This document shows, piece by piece, positions 1-9,277 of a stretch of DNA of 59,427 nt. The stretch comes from an uncultured Desulfovibrio sp. (lineage in GTDB: Bacteria > Desulfobacterota > Desulfovibrionia > Desulfovibrionales > Desulfovibrionaceae). The notes under the pieces were generated by a model. That model saw nothing but the letters and a program-made list of their open reading frames with translations. It was not told where the DNA came from and did not search any database. The DNA is taken from assembly GCF_944324935.1 (NCBI RefSeq), contig NZ_CALUYG010000013.1, positions 1 through 59,427 on the forward strand, read 5' to 3'. A program made the position numbers and the translations under genes. Numbering within the stretch: the stretch's first letter is position 1; the number at the start of each line of letters is the position of its first letter.

Positions 1-104
1 ACTGGATGCCTTGTTTCTGGGATTCATCATGTTTGCCTTAATCGTTGAGTCTCTTAAATAGTGTTAACAGGCCCTAGTCCGTAGACAGCCAGCGGGAGAA
101 CAGC

Positions 105-1019
105 ATGAAGATAACCGTATTCGGCGGCTCCGGTTTCCTGGGGTCGCACATTTGCGACAAACTTTCCGAAGCCGGGCACGAGGTCACCATCGTTGATGTG
201 CACCCCTCGCCCTGGCTGCGTCCCGATCAGCACATGCTGACCGGCAGCATCCTGGATGAGGCGCTGGTGGATCAGGCGGTCTCCGGGGCGGACGTGGTGT
301 TCAACTACGCCGGCATAGCGGACATAGGGGAGGCCAACCGCCGCCCTGTGGACACGGCCCGGCTCAATGTGCTGGGCAATGTTATGGCGCTGGAGGCCTG
401 CCGCAAGGCCGGGGTGCGGCGCTATGTCTTCGCCAGTTCGCTCTATGTCTATGGCAAGTCGGGCGGCTTTTACCGGTGCAGCAAGCAGGCGTGCGAGATC
501 TACATTGAAAATTATCAGGCCATGCACGGCCTGCCATATACCATCCTGCGCTACGGCTCCCTGTACGGGCCGCGCGCCGATGCCCGCAACGCCATCCACC
601 GCTTCGTGCAGGAGGCCCTGACCACGGGCAGCATCACCTATTACGGCGCGCCCACGGCCCTGCGCGAATATGTGCATGTGGACGACGCCTCCACGGCCAC
701 CGTGATGGTGCTGGAACCGGAGTTCGCCAATCAGAACATCATCATCTCGGGCAACCAGCCCATGCGCGTGGGCGATCTGTTCAAGATGATCGGCGAGATG
801 CTCGGTAGGGAGCTGACCATCAATTACCAGAACGACCCCAACAGCGGACATTACCAGATCACGCCGTACGCCTTCATGCCCAAGGTGGGTCGGAAGCTGG
901 TGCCGCCGCTGACCGTGGACCTGGGACAGGGCATCCTGCGTGTGATGGAGGCCGTGCACCGCGACGCGCATCCCGAATTGCAAAGCGAAGGCGGCTATCT
1001 GGTCGCCACCGACGACTAG
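105..1019 (+). CDS. NAD-dependent epimerase/dehydratase (extended SDR)
   Basis: A 304-residue extended short-chain dehydrogenase that probably epimerises or dehydrates a nucleotide-activated sugar in the cytoplasm. The N-terminus carries the NAD-binding glycine motif GGSGFLG (residues 7-13) after a beta strand. The catalytic Tyr-x3-Lys is visible as YRCSK near residue 122, and RYGSLYGP follows it as in the family. The start ATG has GGGAG 7-10 bases upstream. It is followed after 23 bases by a CMP-sugar synthetase and then by acyltransferases, so it belongs to a surface-polysaccharide operon that probably continues upstream of the window. The exact sugar substrate cannot be told from sequence. 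Confidence 0.88.
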   Translation: MKITVFGGSGFLGSHICDKLSEAGHEVTIVDVHPSPWLRPDQHMLTGSILDEALVDQAVSGADVVFNYAGIADIGEANRRPVDTARLNVLGNVMALEACRKAGVRRYVFASSLYVYGKSGGFYRCSKQACEIYIENYQAMHGLPYTILRYGSLYGPRADARNAIHRFVQEALTTGSITYYGAPTALREYVHVDDASTATVMVLEPEFANQNIIISGNQPMRVGDLFKMIGEMLGRELTINYQNDPNSGHYQITPYAFMPKVGRKLVPPLTVDLGQGILRVMEAVHRDAHPELQSEGGYLVATDD

Positions 1020-1042
1020 CCCGCACGGGCAAAGGAGCAGAC

Positions 1043-1813
1043 ATGAACATCATCGCCATCATTCCCGCCCGTATGGGATCGAGCCGCTATCCCGGCAAGC
1101 CGCTGGCCCTCATCCACGGCACGCCCATGGTGGGGCATGTGGCCTTTCGTACGGCCATGAGCGGCATCCTTTCCGACACCTATGTGGCGACCTGTGACGA
1201 GATCATCGAGAATTACTGCCGCGACGCCGGGCTCAAATGCGTTATGACCGGCGATCATCACGTCCGCTGCTCCACGCGGACGGCCGAGGCCCTGCTCAGG
1301 ATCGAAGCGCAGACCGGCAAAAAGGTGGACATCGTGGTCATGGTGCAGGGCGACGAACCCATGATCACACCGGACATGATCGACGCCGCCGTCCAGCCCA
1401 TGCTGGACGACCCGTCCATCAACGTGGTCAACCTCATGGCCGAGATGGAGACGGTGGAGGAGTTCGAGGATCCCAACGAGGTCAAAGTGGTCGTGGACTG
1501 CCACAATGACGCGCTCTACTTCTCCCGCGAGCCCATCCCGTCCCGCAAGAAGGGCTCGGACAAGGTTCCCATGCGTAAACAGGTCTGCATCATCCCCTTC
1601 CGCCGGGATTACCTCATCCGCTTCAACGAAATGGCGGAAATGCCGCTGGAGATCTATGAGTCCGTGGACATGATGCGCATCCTGGAGCACGGCGAAAAGG
1701 TACGCATGGTGCCGACGGACAAGCGCACCTTCAGCGTGGACACGCCGGAAGACCTGGCCCGCGTCACCCGGCTCATGGAAGGCGACACCCTGATGCAGGA
1801 GTACGGCAAATAG
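1043..1813 (+). CDS. kdsB: CMP-KDO synthetase-like cytidylyltransferase
   Basis: 256 residues, the usual length for 3-deoxy-manno-octulosonate cytidylyltransferase, which couples CTP and Kdo to CMP-Kdo for LPS core synthesis. Seen directly: the N-terminal nucleotide-binding signature IPARMGSSRYPGKPL (residues 7-21), the VQGDEP motif near residue 101, and YFSREPIPS near 159. AAAGGAG lies just before the ATG. The gene sits inside a glycan cluster rather than with lpxK or kdsA, and homologues in such clusters can activate Kdo-like or other acid sugars. The symbol therefore denotes the family; the sugar is inferred. Confidence 0.85.
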   Translation: MNIIAIIPARMGSSRYPGKPLALIHGTPMVGHVAFRTAMSGILSDTYVATCDEIIENYCRDAGLKCVMTGDHHVRCSTRTAEALLRIEAQTGKKVDIVVMVQGDEPMITPDMIDAAVQPMLDDPSINVVNLMAEMETVEEFEDPNEVKVVVDCHNDALYFSREPIPSRKKGSDKVPMRKQVCIIPFRRDYLIRFNEMAEMPLEIYESVDMMRILEHGEKVRMVPTDKRTFSVDTPEDLARVTRLMEGDTLMQEYGK

Positions 1814-2443
1814 ATGAAGGGCCATCAACGCCTTTTGCTGGCCCTTGAGGAGCTGTGGGTGTTCGCCTTCGGGTGGATACCCACGCCCCTGGGCCGTCTG
1901 GTGCGCCTCATCATGTGGCGCTGGATGTTCGCCCGCTGCGGGTCGGTGCGCTTCAATACGGGCATCGGCATGGTCGGCTGTCACAATATGCGGCTGGGCA
2001 ATCAGGTGCGTGTCGGCCGCAACTGCATCCTGACGGCGGGCAACGGCAAGCTGGAGCTGGCCGATCACGTCTCCCTCTCGCCAGGCGTCCACCTGTGCGC
2101 CGACGGCGGGAGCATCTTCATCGGCGTCAAGACGGCCATAGGGCCAGGCACCGTCATCCGTTCGGCCAACCATTGCTTCACCCGGCAGGATGTCCCCATC
2201 ATGGAACAGGGGCACGAGCCGGGTGTCGTCGTTATTGAGGATGACGTCTGGATCGCCGCCAACTGCACGGTGACGCCCAATGTGCGCATCGGGCGCGGCG
2301 CGGTGGTGGGCGCGGGCGCGGTGGTGACCCGCGACGTGCAGCCGTACGACATCGTGGCCGGCGTGCCTGCCCGGCCCATCGGCAAGCGCGGCAAGGACGA
2401 CTGTCTCAATCAGGTCGGCGAGATGGACGACGACATGTATTGA
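1814..2443 (+). CDS. hexapeptide-repeat acyltransferase
   Basis: 209 residues starting directly after the stop of the cytidylyltransferase gene, so translationally coupled. The middle and C-terminal parts show the left-handed beta-helix pattern of repeated hexapeptides (for example [13 protein letters not shown], and [15 protein letters not shown] near residue 157). An IAANC segment and a C-terminal [10 protein letters not shown] end are typical of the O-acetyltransferase/serine acetyltransferase superfamily. The role is probably acetyl- or acyl-CoA-dependent decoration of a glycan. A hydrophobic amphipathic N-terminus ([15 protein letters not shown]) is unusual and may bring the enzyme to the membrane. 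The acceptor is unknown. Confidence 0.82.
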   Translation: MKGHQRLLLALEELWVFAFGWIPTPLGRLVRLIMWRWMFARCGSVRFNTGIGMVGCHNMRLGNQVRVGRNCILTAGNGKLELADHVSLSPGVHLCADGGSIFIGVKTAIGPGTVIRSANHCFTRQDVPIMEQGHEPGVVVIEDDVWIAANCTVTPNVRIGRGAVVGAGAVVTRDVQPYDIVAGVPARPIGKRGKDDCLNQVGEMDDDMY

Positions 2444-2487
2444 CGGTAGTCCGACATATTCCAACCTGTCCGACAAGAGGAAGATCC

Positions 2488-3042
2488 ATGGAAGAAGTGC
2501 GTCTGGATACACGCAACATGCCGCCGGAACGGGTGGCCGAGGTGCGGCGCTGCGCTGAACTCTGCTTCAAAATCAATCATACGCCGCCCACCAGCCCGGA
2601 ATGCCGGAAACTCATCGACGAGCTTTTCCAGCATACGCTGGGCGAGGGGACGGTCATCCATCCGCCGGTGTTCACCATCTTGGGCGACACGGTGCGCATC
2701 GGGCGGAACGTGACCATCATGAACGGCTTCCACTGCATGTCCGCCGGGGGCCTTACCATCGAGGACGGCGTGATGATCGCCCTGAACTGCACGGTGCTGA
2801 CCAACAATCATGATATGTACGAGCGGGCGGTCATCACCTGCAAGCCGGTGCGCATCAAGCGAAACGTCTGGATCGGGGCCAATGCCACCATCCTGCCGGG
2901 CGTGACCATCGGGGAGAATGCCGTGGTCGGGGCCGGATCGGTGGTGACCAAGGATGTGCCGGACAATGCCGTGGTGGCGGGGAACCCCGCGCGCCTCATC
3001 CGCTTTCTGGATGCGGAACGGCTGGCCTCCCCTCAAGAATAG
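2488..3042 (+). CDS. maltose/galactoside O-acetyltransferase-like protein
   Basis: 184 residues from the ATG at 2488, which has AAGAGGA 6-12 bases upstream. An upstream TTG at 2440 lacks such a site and would overlap the previous gene. The N-terminal helical segment (residues 10-50) and the hexapeptide coil with [27 protein letters not shown] and [11 protein letters not shown] resemble the NodL/LacA/Maa acetyltransferases, including the His of the NNHD motif expected at the active site. It is the second acyltransferase of the cluster and probably acetylates a sugar. Its TAG stop lies inside the left end of a mobile-like repeat (3038-3189), so insertion of that element may have set the C-terminus. 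Confidence 0.82.
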   Translation: MEEVRLDTRNMPPERVAEVRRCAELCFKINHTPPTSPECRKLIDELFQHTLGEGTVIHPPVFTILGDTVRIGRNVTIMNGFHCMSAGGLTIEDGVMIALNCTVLTNNHDMYERAVITCKPVRIKRNVWIGANATILPGVTIGENAVVGAGSVVTKDVPDNAVVAGNPARLIRFLDAERLASPQE

Positions 3043-3189
3043 AGCATTTTACCTTTGAAAAAGGCAAAACGCGAGGCGGCGGCACAGCGCCGTCCGGCCC
3101 GAAGTGAGCGGAAAAACCGCCCCTTTTCCGCGAAACGACAGGCCGCATGGTTTGAAACGCAGAGCGCTTCAAACAGAAATTGCGCTAAT
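3038..3189. repeat. MITE-like intergenic repeat, copy 1
   Basis: About 152 bp with imperfect terminal inverted repeats: AATAGAGCATTTTACCTTTG at the left (from 3038), and the complement of a closely related sequence at the right (ending AAATTGCGCTAAT at 3189). Internally there are several palindromes: GCGGAAAAACCGC, GGCGGCacagcGCCG and a TTTGAAACGC/GCGCTTCAAA stem. A second copy lies at 27173-27295 in the opposite orientation with roughly 80 percent identity by eye over about 115 bp. No coding potential is seen. Confidence 0.75.
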
Positions 3190-3272
3190 CCCGCTGCCGC
3201 GCGGAGCGGTTCTCTTTCCCGCGTCTGCCCCTCCGCCGCCCGGCAGGGGGATATTTTGCCTGTGGAGAATCT

Positions 3273-3908
3273 ATGCCCCTGCAAGCCATCGTTTTTGACT
3301 GTGACGGCGTCATCCTGGACAGCGTGCCGGTCAAGACCCGTGCCTTTGCCCGCCTTGCCGAGCCCTTCGGGGAAGAGGCGCGGGATCGTTTCGTCATGTA
3401 CCATACGGTCCACGGCGGCGTGAGCCGCTACCGGAAGTTCGAGTGGTTCTTCCATGAAGTGCTGGGCCGGGAGATCACGCCGGAGGAATCGAAGGAGTGG
3501 GGCGAGCGCTTTGCCGCCTATGCGCTGGACGAAGTGCGCCGCTGCGCGCTCATCCCCGGCATTGCCGGGGTGCTGGAAGACTGGTGGGAGCGTCTGCCGC
3601 TCTACGTCTGCTCCGGCGCGCCGCAGGAAGAGGTCCGCCTCGTCCTCGAAGAGCGGGGGGTGTCCGGCAAGTTTCGCGGCATCTTCGGCTCGCCGCCGGC
3701 CAAGGCCGCACTGCTGGCCCGCATCGTCAGCGCGGCGGGAGTTGATCCGGCGGATGTGCTCATGGTGGGCGATGCCGTCACCGACCGCAATGCCGCGGAA
3801 GAGGTCGGCACCCTGTTCTACGGTATAGGCGCGGAACTGCGCGGCGGCGACTTCCCGTGGGGCATGGACGCCACGGGCCTCTCCGCCTGGATCGCGGAGC
3901 ATGCGTAA
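3273..3908 (+). CDS. HAD-superfamily phosphatase
   Basis: 211 residues of the phosphoglycolate-phosphatase/beta-phosphoglucomutase-like HAD group. Motif I FDCDGVILDS is at residues 8-17 (nucleophile Asp plus general-acid Asp), motif II is the VCSGAPQEE region near 112-120, and motif IV MVGDAVTDRNAAE is near 165. The helical cap between motifs I and II is C1-type. It probably removes phosphate from a sugar phosphate or a similar metabolite; with the glycan genes upstream a biosynthetic phosphatase is plausible. The gene is separated from the acyltransferase by repeat copy 1 and overlaps the next gene by 8 bases. Confidence 0.85.
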   Translation: MPLQAIVFDCDGVILDSVPVKTRAFARLAEPFGEEARDRFVMYHTVHGGVSRYRKFEWFFHEVLGREITPEESKEWGERFAAYALDEVRRCALIPGIAGVLEDWWERLPLYVCSGAPQEEVRLVLEERGVSGKFRGIFGSPPAKAALLARIVSAAGVDPADVLMVGDAVTDRNAAEEVGTLFYGIGAELRGGDFPWGMDATGLSAWIAEHA

Positions 3909-4944
3909 CATGCGGCGGACAGGATACATGCGGCGCGGTCTGCTGCCCGCTGTCTGCCTCTGCGCGGCGCTGCTGCTGAGCGCCTGCGGCGATGACGGAA
4001 CCCCGCGGGAAAAAACGGCGGGAGGTACGCCCTCCGCCGCGCAGGACTCGCCGGCTGCCCCGTCCACGGAAAAAAAGAGCCCGTCCGCAACCGCGCCTAA
4101 GAGCTATCTGCCCGCCTCCCTCAAAGAGATACGGCAGGATGCCCCGGCGACGGAAGAGGCCCTGCGGGCGGCCAACGCCCAGCTGGCTTACGCCAACGGC
4201 GTTATGGACTGGCAGCTCGGCAAGGATGCCGGTTACGCGCTTTGGCTCTATCTTGGGGCGGATTTCTACCTCCGGGAAGCGGCCCTGCCCAAGCTTGCCA
4301 GGCGTCCGCCGCGCTTTGCCCGCGACAAGACGCTGCTGCCGCCCGCCGCATGGCCGAAAGAGTCGGCCGAAGCCATCCGCCAGGCGCTGCGGGAGATGGA
4401 TGCCGCCGTTGACGCCGAGCGCGAGCAGTACGAAAAGCTCGTGAAATATGCGCTGGACGAAAGCATCGTGGATGACGGCAAGCAGGGGCGGACCTACCTG
4501 AAAGCCATCCGGCAGCAGTGGGAAGCCTACGAAGACGCCCGCCGCGTGCTGCGCGGCGAGGTGGAGAGCGTCGCCCTCGCCGCGGAAGCCGTCACCCTGC
4601 AGGGGCATCCCCTGCGGTCGCAGATACTGGCGGTACGCATCCTTTTCCGCCGCATGAAGGAAGCCCGTGCCCTGCTGGGCGAGCGGGAGGCCGACAAGCA
4701 GACCATCGCCGCCTGGCGACGCGAGCTGGAAGGCATACTGGCGGAAGCGGCCTTCCTGCCCTTCAGCGTGGCGGGCGAGCCGGAACGGCTCTGGCGAGCC
4801 TTCCTGCGTACGGCGCAACGCTTCCCCGCCGCCGTGGCCCTGGGCGAGGCGCAAGGCTTCCACCCCGAAGTCCGCAAACAGCTCAACGCCGCCTACAACG
4901 ATAGCGAAAAAGCCTACAACGACTTCGTGGACAGCGTGCGCTGA
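3901..4944 (+). CDS. lipoprotein, DUF3829/YiiG-like
   Basis: 347 residues with a lipoprotein signal. A basic N-terminus and hydrophobic stretch end in the lipobox LLSAC (Cys near residue 29), so it is probably lipid-anchored to the envelope. After a Pro/Ser/Lys-rich linker the rest is helical, and the C-terminus (AAYNDSEKAYNDFVDS) resembles the Tyr-Asn repeats at the end of YiiG/DUF3829 lipoproteins. That family link is my judgement from pattern only. The start could be the ATG at 3901, 3910 or 3928; the first overlaps the HAD gene and suggests coupling. Function unknown. Confidence 0.7.
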   Translation: MRNMRRTGYMRRGLLPAVCLCAALLLSACGDDGTPREKTAGGTPSAAQDSPAAPSTEKKSPSATAPKSYLPASLKEIRQDAPATEEALRAANAQLAYANGVMDWQLGKDAGYALWLYLGADFYLREAALPKLARRPPRFARDKTLLPPAAWPKESAEAIRQALREMDAAVDAEREQYEKLVKYALDESIVDDGKQGRTYLKAIRQQWEAYEDARRVLRGEVESVALAAEAVTLQGHPLRSQILAVRILFRRMKEARALLGEREADKQTIAAWRRELEGILAEAAFLPFSVAGEPERLWRAFLRTAQRFPAAVALGEAQGFHPEVRKQLNAAYNDSEKAYNDFVDSVR

Positions 4945-4960
4945 CAAGGAGGATTGTTTT

Positions 4961-5048
4961 GTGGGGGGAAGGGGAACCCCCCGCCTCGCGCGGGCGGGGT
5001 TCCCCTTCCCCCCACACCCCCCAACCCTTCCCCGGCGCGCTTTGCTTG
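4961..5048. repeat. GTGGGGGGAAGG intergenic repeat, copy 1, with long hairpin
   Basis: Right after the lipoprotein gene, GTGGGGGGAAGGGGAACCCC (4961-4980) is followed 13 bases later by its near-complete complement (4993-5015), giving a roughly 23-bp GC-rich hairpin. It continues into ACCCCCCAACCCTTCC and GGCGCGCTTT. Related units occur at 49417, 51673 and 59089, always between genes. It could act as a transcription or RNA-decay barrier; no protein is encoded. Confidence 0.7.
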
Positions 5049-5093
5049 TGAGGATGAAAGGGAGCGGGCCGCTCGGCGGCAGGCGGACAGCGC

Positions 5094-5132
5094 AAAAGCG
5101 TTTCCCTGATGTGAGGAAACGCTTTCTTTTTC
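5094..5132 (+). terminator. rho-independent terminator
   Basis: AAAAGCGTTTCC, a 9-base loop, GGAAACGCTTT and then CTTTTT form a textbook terminator for the lipoprotein transcript. In reverse it can also serve the convergent gene that ends at 5192. Confidence 0.8.
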
Positions 5133-5191
5133 ATGCTGCCGGGGAACCGCCGGTCAGGGGATGCGCGGGGAGGGAAGATGTCCTTCCCTCT

Positions 5192-5860
5192 CTATTCTTC
5201 AAGCGCGGCGGCCTCGGCGGCGATGCGGGCGAAGAGCTCGTCGAGGTTGTCGATGCCGACCAGCATCACGCGGCCGTCGCGGCGGGCGAAGCGACCGACC
5301 ACGGGATAATCATTGCCGTTGCCCGCATCGAAGACGCGGAACGGCAGAATCCAGCCGCCGTCGTTGCGGGCGCGGGCCTTGCCGATGCCGTGGATCTCCT
5401 TACGGCCCAGGGAGGCATCGGCGAAGAGCGGGGCGATGAGGCCTTCGGACTGATAATCCCGGGCCGGGGCGCGTCCGGCAAAGGCTCCTGACACGATGCC
5501 GTTGCGGATGAAGGCCCGGGCCTCGCCGCGCAGCATCTTACGCACGCGTCCGCCGCCGTCGGCCAGAGCCGCGCCGGAAAACATGAGGTGCAGCATGGGG
5601 GGGAGCCTGTCGGCATTTTCGGGCCGGCGCGCCTCCACAAACAGTTTGTCCACAACGGTTTGCAGGATGCCGTCCACGTCCGCATGCTGTTCAAAAGCCG
5701 CCATGTCGGCGTCGGCGACGGCCTGGGCTATGGCTTCCAGACAGTCCCGCGGGGTGTCGGCGGCGGGCGTCGTGCGGGGCAGCAGCAGGAGGCAGACCAG
5801 CAGCGCGGGCAGCAGGAGGCACGGCAGCGGGGGCGGGCAAGGGGCAAAACGGCGGCGCAT
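5192..5860 (-). CDS. secreted protein of unknown function
   Basis: 222 residues from the ATG at 5860, chosen because GAGGTG lies 6 bases upstream; a GTG at 5869 is possible and overlaps the stop of the upstream gene. The N-terminus is a strong Sec signal peptide (Arg-rich, then a Leu/Pro-rich core, cleavage near AAD at about residue 34). The mature part has an alpha-helical start with alternating Asp/Ala (DADMAAFEQHADVDGI) reminiscent of small envelope proteins such as DUF2939, but I do not recognise it firmly. It is co-transcribed with the upstream Pro-rich membrane protein, so the two may work together in the envelope. Confidence 0.7.
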   Translation of the reverse strand: MRRRFAPCPPPLPCLLLPALLVCLLLLPRTTPAADTPRDCLEAIAQAVADADMAAFEQHADVDGILQTVVDKLFVEARRPENADRLPPMLHLMFSGAALADGGGRVRKMLRGEARAFIRNGIVSGAFAGRAPARDYQSEGLIAPLFADASLGRKEIHGIGKARARNDGGWILPFRVFDAGNGNDYPVVGRFARRDGRVMLVGIDNLDELFARIAAEAAALEE

Positions 5861-5865
5861 GGCAT

Positions 5866-7353
5866 TCACCTCGGCTGTCCGTCCGGGGACGAGACGGCGG
5901 GCGGGACACGCATCGGGGGGGTGACGGCTTCTTCCGATGGCGGCAGGGGCGGCGTGGCGGCAGGGGCGGGGGCCTGGGGCTGCGGGGGCCGGTAATCCGG
6001 CGAGCCCAGCGGGGCGCGCCGCGCCGGACGGGCGGGCGTCTGCGTAGCGGCGGACGGGGCCGGGACGCCCGGGACGGCCTGCGGGGGATTGGCTGCGGCA
6101 GGCGTCGTGCCGTCAGACGCCTGTGCAGGCTGGGCGGGCTGGGGGGAAGCCGCCGAGCGGGGCTGCACCAGTACGCCGCTGGCTCCTCCCTGGGCGAAAC
6201 GCCGGCCCAGATCGCGCAAAATGCCTATGCCGGCCTGGACGGCGGCCCGGGCTTCAGGATCCTGCTGCAGGCGTCTGTCCACCCAGCGTGCCATGAACAG
6301 GAGTGTATCTTCGTCCATGCCCTGCGCGCCCTGCGTCCTGACGGCATTGACAAGATCGCGGCGCACGGCGTCCTGTTCGTCCACCGCATGGCGGTAGCGG
6401 GTGCCGAGGCTGTCCACCGCCAGCTGGGCGGCCGCAAGTTCGGCTTCCGATGCGCCCTGCTGGCGCTGGTTGTCGAGTTCGTACACGGCGTCGGTCATCT
6501 GGCCGCCGACATCGCGTACGGCATCGGCCTTTTCCTGCAGGGCCGCCAGCCGGCCGCGCAGATCGGGGACTTTCAGCACGGCGTCAAGCGCCGTGGCCGT
6601 GGTGACCAGCCGGCCGGCGAAAACCATATACATCTGGCGGGCCTGGGCCTGGGTCAGCGTCCTTCCCTTATGCGGCTGCTGGCTTTCCAGGGCGACCGCT
6701 TCCAGGAAGCGGTCCACATACAGATTATAGAGCCCATGCAGCATGGTGGGATGGAAGGCATAGCGCAGCACGCCTTCCCGTCCGCCCTGCGCGCCGCCGT
6801 CCAGCCCCGTCAGGTTGACGCCGTAGCGGCTGTTGAGGCTTTGCGGACTGATGGACAGGCTGCCTCCGCGCGCACCGGGGGTATAGTTCTCCACAAGATA
6901 GGCCGCCAGATCGTCCACAAAGCCGAAGCGGACCCGGGTGTCCTCCACCACCTTGGGGGCGACGACCTGGGGGCCGCCGTCCTGCGGCGCGCCCGGCATC
7001 ATGGAGGTGTCCACGGGCGTGCCGACGCTGCCCTGCACCGTGGGACCGGAGAGCGTGCCCGGCGCCGTGGGCGGATTGAGCACGGAGGGCGGGGGCGGAG
7101 GCGGAGGCGGCGTCAGCAGGGTGCTGACCCCGGCAAGGGGCGTGCCTTCGGTGGCTTTGTCGATGGCGGTGGCGGCCTGCTGCCGCAGTGCCTCCCGCGT
7201 TTGGTCATCGCGCGTCAGCCAGTAGGCGGCGGCCGACACGACGAGCAGCGCCAGCACGGCCAGGAGGCCCAGGCGGAAACCGCCGCGGCCGGGCCTGGGC
7301 CTGGGCAGTTCGCTGATGTCGGTTGCGGGGGGCGTTCGGCGTTCCGTTTTCAT
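5866..7353 (-). CDS. single-span membrane protein with Pro-rich linkers
   Basis: 495 residues from the ATG at 7353, with AAGGA 8-12 bases upstream; longer upstream frames lack a ribosome site. A cytoplasmic Pro/Arg stretch (1-26) is followed by one membrane span (about 27-47), then a Pro-rich linker including eight consecutive prolines. A folded helical domain (about 150-380, with LYNLYVDRFLEAVALES and a coiled-coil-like Gln/Ala-rich part) comes next, and a Pro/Ala-rich tail of about 80 residues ends the protein. Topology suggests a periplasmic body anchored in the inner membrane. No family recognised. Its stop overlaps the start region of the secreted protein downstream. Confidence 0.7.
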   Translation of the reverse strand: MKTERRTPPATDISELPRPRPGRGGFRLGLLAVLALLVVSAAAYWLTRDDQTREALRQQAATAIDKATEGTPLAGVSTLLTPPPPPPPPSVLNPPTAPGTLSGPTVQGSVGTPVDTSMMPGAPQDGGPQVVAPKVVEDTRVRFGFVDDLAAYLVENYTPGARGGSLSISPQSLNSRYGVNLTGLDGGAQGGREGVLRYAFHPTMLHGLYNLYVDRFLEAVALESQQPHKGRTLTQAQARQMYMVFAGRLVTTATALDAVLKVPDLRGRLAALQEKADAVRDVGGQMTDAVYELDNQRQQGASEAELAAAQLAVDSLGTRYRHAVDEQDAVRRDLVNAVRTQGAQGMDEDTLLFMARWVDRRLQQDPEARAAVQAGIGILRDLGRRFAQGGASGVLVQPRSAASPQPAQPAQASDGTTPAAANPPQAVPGVPAPSAATQTPARPARRAPLGSPDYRPPQPQAPAPAATPPLPPSEEAVTPPMRVPPAVSSPDGQPR

Positions 7354-7608
7354 GGGGAGATCCTTGCTGTGAAGAAAGCGGAAAGGGGGTTGTCCGGTGG
7401 CAGTTGCCATACGCGCGGCAGCAGGCCCGACCACCAGGGAAAGCCCTGTTCCCGCCGCCGGGAGGGCGAGGGGCCGGCGCTTTTCGCGGGACGGGCAGCC
7501 ACGGGCAGGCGTCATGCACCCTAGCACTGCTCCCCGGCGCTGTGAAGGGCTTTTCCGGGGGGCGGGCGGACGGCGCGGCAAGCGGAGGATGATTGCACAG
7601 CCCTCGTC

Positions 7609-7637
7609 TTGACGGAGGCGGGGGGGCATGCTACGGG
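7609..7637 (+). promoter_or_regulatory. possible promoter of the CstA-type gene
   Basis: In the 358-base gap 7354-7711 between divergent genes, TTGACG (7609-7614) is followed 17 bases later by TACGGG, a weak -10. The rest of the gap is GC-rich with no gene or recognised motif. Confidence 0.3.
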
Positions 7638-7711
7638 AGAAACGTTCTCGATAGGCCGCAAACGGCGATTTTTCGACGTGTTGCGGCAAAATACTGTTCC
7701 AGGAGGCTCGT

Positions 7712-9154
7712 ATGCCTACATATTTGTACTTTATTCTTGCCGTGGTGGCGCTCCTTCTCGGATACGCCATCTACGGGACGCTGGTCACCAAGATCTTCGG
7801 GGCCGATCCCAAACGCCCCACGCCGGCCCAGACCATGGCCGACGGCGTGGACTATGTGGAAATGCCCATGTGGAAAGTCTGGCTCATCCAGTTGTTGAAC
7901 ATTGCGGGCGTGGGGCCGGTGTTCGGGCCCATCCTGGGGGCGCTCTACGGGCCGTCCGCGCTGATCTGGATCGTTATCGGCACCATTTTTGCCGGCGCCG
8001 TGCATGACTATTTTTCCGGCATGCTGTCGCTGCGCTACGGCGGGGCCAACGTGCCCACCATCGTGGGGTACAACCTCGGCAACATCGCCAAGAACATCAT
8101 GCGCGTCTTTTCCGTGGTGCTGCTCCTGCTGGTGGGGGTGGTCTTCGTGGCGGCTCCGGCCGGCCTGCTGGCCAAGCTGACGCCGGAATCCCTCAATCTC
8201 ACTTTCTGGATCGCGGTGATCTTCGTGTACTACTTCCTGGCCACCATCCTGCCCATCGACAAGATCATCGGGCGTCTCTACCCCATTTTCGGGGCGGTGC
8301 TCATTATCATGGCCGTGGGCATGACCGTGGGCATGTTCGTCTCCGGCAAGGAATTCTACAGCTGGCTGGAATGGCGCAACCCCAATCCTGACGGCCTGCC
8401 GATCTATCCGCTGGTCTTCATCACCATCGCCTGCGGCGCGCTTTCCGGCTTCCATGCCACGCAGTCGCCGCTTATGGCGCGCTGCCTCGCCAACGAACGG
8501 CAGGGCCGGGCCGTCTTCTACGGCGGCATGGTGGCCGAAGGGCTCATCGGCCTTGTCTGGGCCACGGTGGGCATGACCTTCTACCAGAGTCCCGATCTGC
8601 TCAATGCCGCCATCAAGGCCGGTGGTCCCGGCAACGTGGTGACCGAGACCTCCCTTGCCCTCATGGGTTCCTTTGGCGGCGTGCTGGCCATCCTCGGCGT
8701 GGTGGCCCTGCCCGTGACCTCCGGCGACACGGCTTTCCGCGCCGCGCGTCTGACCATTGCGGAAGTGTTCAACTTCTCGCAGCGTTCCATCGCTTCGCGT
8801 CTGATCATCGCCGTGCCCATCTTCGTCATCGGCATCATCCTGGCCAACGTGGACTTCAACATCATCTGGCGCTACTTCGGTTTCGCCAACCAGGCGCTGG
8901 CGGCCATCGTGCTCTGGGCGGCGGCGGGCTACCTCTACCGCAAGCACCTTCTGCACTGGATCTGCACCGTGCCCGCGGTCTTTATGACCTCGGTCTGCAT
9001 CTCCTACATCTGCTTCGAGCCGAACATGGGCTTCGGCATGACCATCGGCATCTCCGACACCATCGGCATCATCTGCGCGGTGGTGACGCTGGCGGCCTTC
9101 CTCGTGCTGGGGCGCAAGCCCATTGAGGGCGCGCCGGATATCGACAGCGTCTAG
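7712..9154 (+). CDS. cstA: CstA-family transporter (short form)
   Basis: 480-residue polytopic inner-membrane protein of the carbon-starvation CstA family, whose members take up pyruvate or peptides. Diagnostic segments are visible: an N-terminal span with [32 protein letters not shown] (residues 66-86, split here only for naming), [14 protein letters not shown] near 103, and [10 protein letters not shown] near 250. AGGAGG precedes the ATG. It is about 220 residues shorter than the E. coli protein, as in other anaerobe homologues. Pyruvate or amino-acid transport fits an organism that ferments or respires pyruvate and lactate; the substrate is inferred. Confidence 0.9.
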   Translation: MPTYLYFILAVVALLLGYAIYGTLVTKIFGADPKRPTPAQTMADGVDYVEMPMWKVWLIQLLNIAGVGPVFGPILGALYGPSALIWIVIGTIFAGAVHDYFSGMLSLRYGGANVPTIVGYNLGNIAKNIMRVFSVVLLLLVGVVFVAAPAGLLAKLTPESLNLTFWIAVIFVYYFLATILPIDKIIGRLYPIFGAVLIIMAVGMTVGMFVSGKEFYSWLEWRNPNPDGLPIYPLVFITIACGALSGFHATQSPLMARCLANERQGRAVFYGGMVAEGLIGLVWATVGMTFYQSPDLLNAAIKAGGPGNVVTETSLALMGSFGGVLAILGVVALPVTSGDTAFRAARLTIAEVFNFSQRSIASRLIIAVPIFVIGIILANVDFNIIWRYFGFANQALAAIVLWAAAGYLYRKHLLHWICTVPAVFMTSVCISYICFEPNMGFGMTIGISDTIGIICAVVTLAAFLVLGRKPIEGAPDIDSV

Positions 9155-9172
9155 TTTCCGCCGGCGGCGGGA

Positions 9173-9201
9173 TTGCGCATCGACAACGGGCGGGCTATAG
9201 T
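9173..9201 (+). promoter_or_regulatory. sigma-70-type promoter for thiD
   Basis: TTGCGC, a 17-base spacer and TATAGT lie 77 bases before the thiD start, in the short gap after the transporter gene. Good match to a housekeeping promoter. Confidence 0.55.
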
Positions 9202-9277
9202 TGGCCCGCCCTTTGTCGTGTTGGCGGCAGGGGAGCTCAGGACTTTTGACAGCGTACCGAAGACAAGGAGCTTTCTC

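Noticed and set aside
7081-7110. Run of GGCGGAGGC triplets as a satellite repeat
   Set aside because: It is the codon run for consecutive prolines in the minus-strand membrane protein, so it is coding.
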